Below, piece by piece: positions 12,933 to 15,305 of a stretch of 15,305 nt of DNA (the first letter of the stretch is position 1; every line of letters starts with the position of its first letter). Below the pieces are notes generated by a model that searched no databases, was not told the origin of the DNA, and saw nothing but the letters and a program-made list of their open reading frames with translations. The position numbers and the translations under genes are program-made. The stretch is from Enorma sp964624825. GTDB taxonomy: Bacteria > Actinomycetota > Coriobacteriia > Coriobacteriales > Coriobacteriaceae. Where the stretch lies: the NCBI GenBank assembly GCA_964624825.1, contig CAZUYD010000037.1, positions 1-15,305 of the forward strand, in the 5' to 3' direction.

Positions 12933-13664
12933 ATGCCCAAAGCTGTTTTTCAAACCATCTACTTCGAGCTTAAGCATAAAATTGAAAACGGCACGTATCC
13001 CTATCAGTCATACCTGCCTTCGGAAACAGAGCTCACCCGACTCTATGACTGCTCGCGCAGCGCCGTGCGCCGTGCCCTTGCCGACCTCGCGGCCGACGGC
13101 TACGTGCAGTCTCAACAGGGCAAGGGAGTGCGCGTCATCCACAATCCTCGCGTGGTCGATCCACCTACCTTTAATAGCCTTGAGACCTTCAACGAGCTCG
13201 CTGCGCGTAAGGGGTGGAAGCCCCTTACGCGCGTGCTGGTCTTCGAGGAAATCGTTGCAGACGAGGCTCTCGCCGAGACCACCGGTTTCAGCATGGGGAA
13301 CTCTGTCACGCATATCCTACGATCCCGCGCGGCAGACGGCGTGGTCATCTCATCGGACGAGAGCTACTACCTCACTGAAAAGGTACCTGGGCTAAGCCCC
13401 GAAATCGTAGCAGACTCTGTCTACGCATACCTTGAAGGAGCCCTTGGCATTAAAGTGGGCACAAGCAAGCGCGTCATCACGGTCGAAGCGGCAACCGACA
13501 CAGACCGAGCCGTACTTGACCTCGGCGAATTCAACGCCGTGGGGGTACTGCGCTCCCACACGTTCGACACCACCGGCGTCATGATCGAATACACAGAATC
13601 ACGCCAGGTGCCCGAGCGCTTCACGAGCTACGAGCTCGCCATCCGTCCCACCGCGGCACGATAA
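12933..13664 (+). CDS. GntR-family (HutC/TreR subfamily) transcriptional regulator with UTRA domain
   Basis: A 243-residue regulator. The N-terminal winged helix-turn-helix (about 5-72) shows the family pattern IENGTYPYQSYLPSETEL, then SRSAVRRAL (recognition helix) and GYVQSQQGKGVRV (wing). The C-terminal UTRA ligand domain (about 85-236) includes KPLTRVL and ends in YTESRQVPERFTSYEL; UTRA domains bind sugar phosphates or related effectors. It is divergent from the permease/GH4 genes, and the two dyad operators lie between, so it most probably represses them and possibly itself, with the phosphorylated sugar as inducer. The B. subtilis glv operon uses an RpiR-type activator instead. ATG 12933 is chosen because family homology starts there and AGGA lies 5 nt upstream; an in-frame extension to 12807 lacks homology. 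A perfect 12-bp inverted repeat lies inside the gene at 13203-13232. Confidence 0.88.
   Translation: MPKAVFQTIYFELKHKIENGTYPYQSYLPSETELTRLYDCSRSAVRRALADLAADGYVQSQQGKGVRVIHNPRVVDPPTFNSLETFNELAARKGWKPLTRVLVFEEIVADEALAETTGFSMGNSVTHILRSRAADGVVISSDESYYLTEKVPGLSPEIVADSVYAYLEGALGIKVGTSKRVITVEAATDTDRAVLDLGEFNAVGVLRSHTFDTTGVMIEYTESRQVPERFTSYELAIRPTAAR
13203..13232 (+). repeat. Perfect 12-bp inverted repeat inside the regulator gene, with a third arm in its leader
   Basis: GCGCGTAAGGGG (13203-13214) and CCCCTTACGCGC (13221-13232) are fully complementary around the 6-nt loop TGGAAG, in codons for AARKGWKPLTRV. The right arm with one extra base, GCCCCTTACGCGC, occurs again at 12823-12835, about 100 nt before the start codon. 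The leader segment could therefore compete with the coding-region arm in RNA. Whether this is functional is unknown. Confidence 0.5.
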
Positions 13665-13852
13665 GGTCGTCCGCTGGCTCTGCATGACCGTCCCGGCTGC
13701 CGCGATGTCGCCGGTTTTGTAAAACGCAGCCACAAGCAGCGGATCGCGTGCCTTTGAAGGGCTTGCACGACCCTCGACAAACACCGAAGGGGCTCGCCTG
13801 CGGCAAAGCGTCCGGGAGTGCCATCTCCACGGGACATCCTCTAGAGCGACAA
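13665..13852. other. Intergenic stretch without a recognised feature
   Basis: This segment lies between the regulator stop and the terminator of the convergent binding-protein gene. I see no convincing gene, terminator for the regulator or repeat. A minus-strand frame across it is open, but it has no start-site context and its upstream part passes through the terminator hairpin. Confidence 0.4.
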
Positions 13853-13881
13853 ACAAAAAGCGGGGGCCGCTTGGCCCCCGC
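13853..13881 (-). terminator. Strong intrinsic terminator of the solute-binding protein gene
   Basis: GCGGGGGCC (13860-13868) and GGCCCCCGC (13873-13881) form a perfect 9-bp G/C stem with a 4-nt loop. On the minus strand it is followed by TTTTTGTTTG. It lies about 87 nt after the stop at 13968. On the plus strand no T run follows the stem, so it acts mainly for the minus-strand gene. Confidence 0.88.
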
Positions 13882-13967
13882 CATAAGTCGGATCAAACAT
13901 GATCCTTTTCGCGACACGTGTTTCGCCACTCGTTTGCAGCCTGCACGTTGCCGCTCATCTGTTCCAA

Positions 13968-15305
13968 CTACTCGGAAACGGTGCAGTACATGAAGTACTT
14001 GTATCCGAGAGGGTTGGCGAAGAAGCCGTCGACGCTGTCGTCGAGCATGTAGATGTCGGTGTAGAAATAGAGCGGCGTGATCGCTCCGGTCTCCATCAAC
14101 ATATCCTCAGCAAGGTGCATGAGGGCATAACGGGTCTCTTCATCGGTGCAGCTCTTAATAGTGGAGATCAGCACGTCGTAGGTCTGAGCCCACGTGCCGT
14201 CGGTAACGCTGACGTCGTAGCCATATTCAGTGAGGTCAAGATCGTATGCGGCAATGCTTGCATGATCGCCCTTGCCAAACTGAACGTCGTTGTTACCGGA
14301 GTTGGTAGTCCACATATCCAGGAAGGAAATGGGGTCGTTGTAGTCGGCAAGCCAGCCGTTACGAGCGATGGTGTAGTCGCCGTTCTTACGGGTGTTCAGG
14401 AAGGTGTTCCACTCCTGGTTCTCGAGGTTCAAGGTGATGCCCACCGCAGCATAGGCGCTTTGGATGTACTCACCGATGGCCTGGTGACCCTCATCGGTGT
14501 TGTAGAGGTAGGTCATACTCGGAACATTGGTGAACGTACCCGTGGACTCATCGTAGTCGTAGTACTTGCTCAAGGTCTCGATAGCACTTGCGTAGTTGTC
14601 CTCGTAGGCCTCTTCAGAGGTATCGAAGTAGCCTATGTAGTCGCTGCTGTCGCCGGCGTTCTCATAGAACTCATTGCCATCAACGTCGGTCAAGCCCATT
14701 GCAACGAAGGAAGATGCAGGAACTTGTCCGCCCTGTGCGATCTCCTCAACAATGTAGTTACGGTCGAGCAGAAGACCCAGGGCACTGCGAATCTCGCTCT
14801 CGGCTGCAAGCTTCTCGGCACCGGTAAGCGTGCTGTCAGCAGGAAGAATGGTCTCGTTGACATTCCAGGAGACATAGTAGGTGCCCAGCTGTCCTGCCAC
14901 GAAGAACTCGGTAGGATACTCTTCCTGCAGGCTTGAAATTTCATTGGTGGGCACGCTGTCGATGAGCTGCCAGCTGCCGTTCTCAAAATTGGTGAGCATG
15001 TTGTTGGCGTCATCGGACAGATAGAAGTTCAGCGTCTCCATGGTGACCGAATCGGCGTCATGGTAGTTCTCGTTCTTCTCAAGAGTAATGACGCTGTTGT
15101 GGCTCCACTCGGTCATGGTGTAAGCACCGTTGCCAACATAGGTTGAAGGATCGGTTGCCCAGCTTTCGTCGGCAACAACATCCTCGCGCACCGGGAAATA
15201 GGTTGGGAAAGCAAGCAGCTCGTCCCAGTAGGAAACGGCGTTGCTCAGCGTAACCTGAAGGGTAAGCTCATCGGTAGCAACAACGTTAAGCTCTGCGTCG
15301 GCGTT
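13968..15305 (-). CDS. ABC transporter solute-binding protein, family 5 (peptide/OppA type), partial
   Basis: The frame is open from the right edge to the stop at 13968 and gives 445 residues; the N-terminus with signal peptide and lipobox lies outside the window. Typical SBP_bac_5 features are NVVATDELTLQVTLSNAV, FPVREDVV, GNGAYTMTEW, VSWNVNETI, then EIRSALGLLLDRNYIVEEIAQG (the R-AL-LLDR-I helix) and NGWLADYNDPISFLDMW, the ligand-cleft motif of oligopeptide-binding proteins. It would deliver peptides to an Opp-type permease at the outer membrane face of the cell. Permease and ATPase genes are not in view and could lie upstream, beyond the edge. Codons ending in A or T are more frequent here than in the zinc-ribbon genes, perhaps reflecting high expression. 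The GTG at 15191 is an internal codon, not the start. Substrate specificity cannot be read from the sequence. Confidence 0.88.
   Translation of the reverse strand, partial: NADAELNVVATDELTLQVTLSNAVSYWDELLAFPTYFPVREDVVADESWATDPSTYVGNGAYTMTEWSHNSVITLEKNENYHDADSVTMETLNFYLSDDANNMLTNFENGSWQLIDSVPTNEISSLQEEYPTEFFVAGQLGTYYVSWNVNETILPADSTLTGAEKLAAESEIRSALGLLLDRNYIVEEIAQGGQVPASSFVAMGLTDVDGNEFYENAGDSSDYIGYFDTSEEAYEDNYASAIETLSKYYDYDESTGTFTNVPSMTYLYNTDEGHQAIGEYIQSAYAAVGITLNLENQEWNTFLNTRKNGDYTIARNGWLADYNDPISFLDMWTTNSGNNDVQFGKGDHASIAAYDLDLTEYGYDVSVTDGTWAQTYDVLISTIKSCTDEETRYALMHLAEDMLMETGAITPLYFYTDIYMLDDSVDGFFANPLGYKYFMYCTVSE

Noticed and set aside
13599..13856. 85-codon minus-strand ORF in the gap after the regulator gene
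   Set aside because: It overlaps the regulator's 3' end, begins at a terminator stem and shows no recognised motif or start site.

Overview
This window looks like chromosomal DNA of a high-G+C gut actinobacterium of the class Coriobacteriia, probably Collinsella or a close relative. That placement is inferred from gene content (a glpA-like/glpB-like/DUF1667 operon, a GH4 phospho-alpha-glucosidase with its PTS permease, several zinc-ribbon membrane proteins), strong G/C preference at third codon positions and strong Shine-Dalgarno sites. No rRNA, tRNA, CRISPR array, transposase or phage gene was seen.

Layout. (1) 1-4152, minus strand: three consecutive genes whose products all begin with a CxxC-x10-CxxC zinc ribbon. 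The first (4152-3421) is a multi-pass membrane protein. The second (3409-314) is a 1031-residue bitopic protein carrying an extracellular thermolysin-type (M4) metallopeptidase and a von Willebrand A domain. The third (245-1) runs off the window. (2) 4153-5028: an intergenic region with a coding-like remnant (4162-4401), a tiny hydrophobic ORF, a perfect hairpin and a 188-bp repeat element (E1). (3) 5029-8113, plus strand: a tightly coupled three-gene operon for flavin-dependent glycerol-3-phosphate oxidation, closed by a strong terminator. (4) 8333-8520: a second 188-bp element (E2), the reverse-orientation homologue of E1. (5) 9166-8567, minus strand: a small membrane protein of unknown function. 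(6) 12485-9327, minus strand: alpha-glucoside PTS permease (EIICB) and GH4 6-phospho-alpha-glucosidase, with a divergent GntR/UTRA regulator (12933-13664) and two near-identical operators between them. (7) 15305-13968, minus strand: a partial family-5 (peptide-type) ABC solute-binding protein with a strong terminator.

How the genes work together. The PTS permease would import and phosphorylate a maltose-like alpha-glucoside, GH4 would hydrolyse the 6-phospho-disaccharide, and the GntR/UTRA protein would repress the pair until a sugar phosphate binds it. The glp-type operon would feed glycerol-3-phosphate electrons through FAD and Fe-S centres. The zinc-ribbon cluster probably forms a cell-envelope proteolysis or adhesion system.

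The most unusual signal is non-coding. E1 and E2 are both 188 bp, align without a gap at about two-thirds identity, each contain a 16-nt inverted repeat separated by exactly 101 bp, and sit in opposite orientation on either side of the glp-type operon. Codon-position analysis argues that they are not protein-coding. Nothing I recognise explains them.
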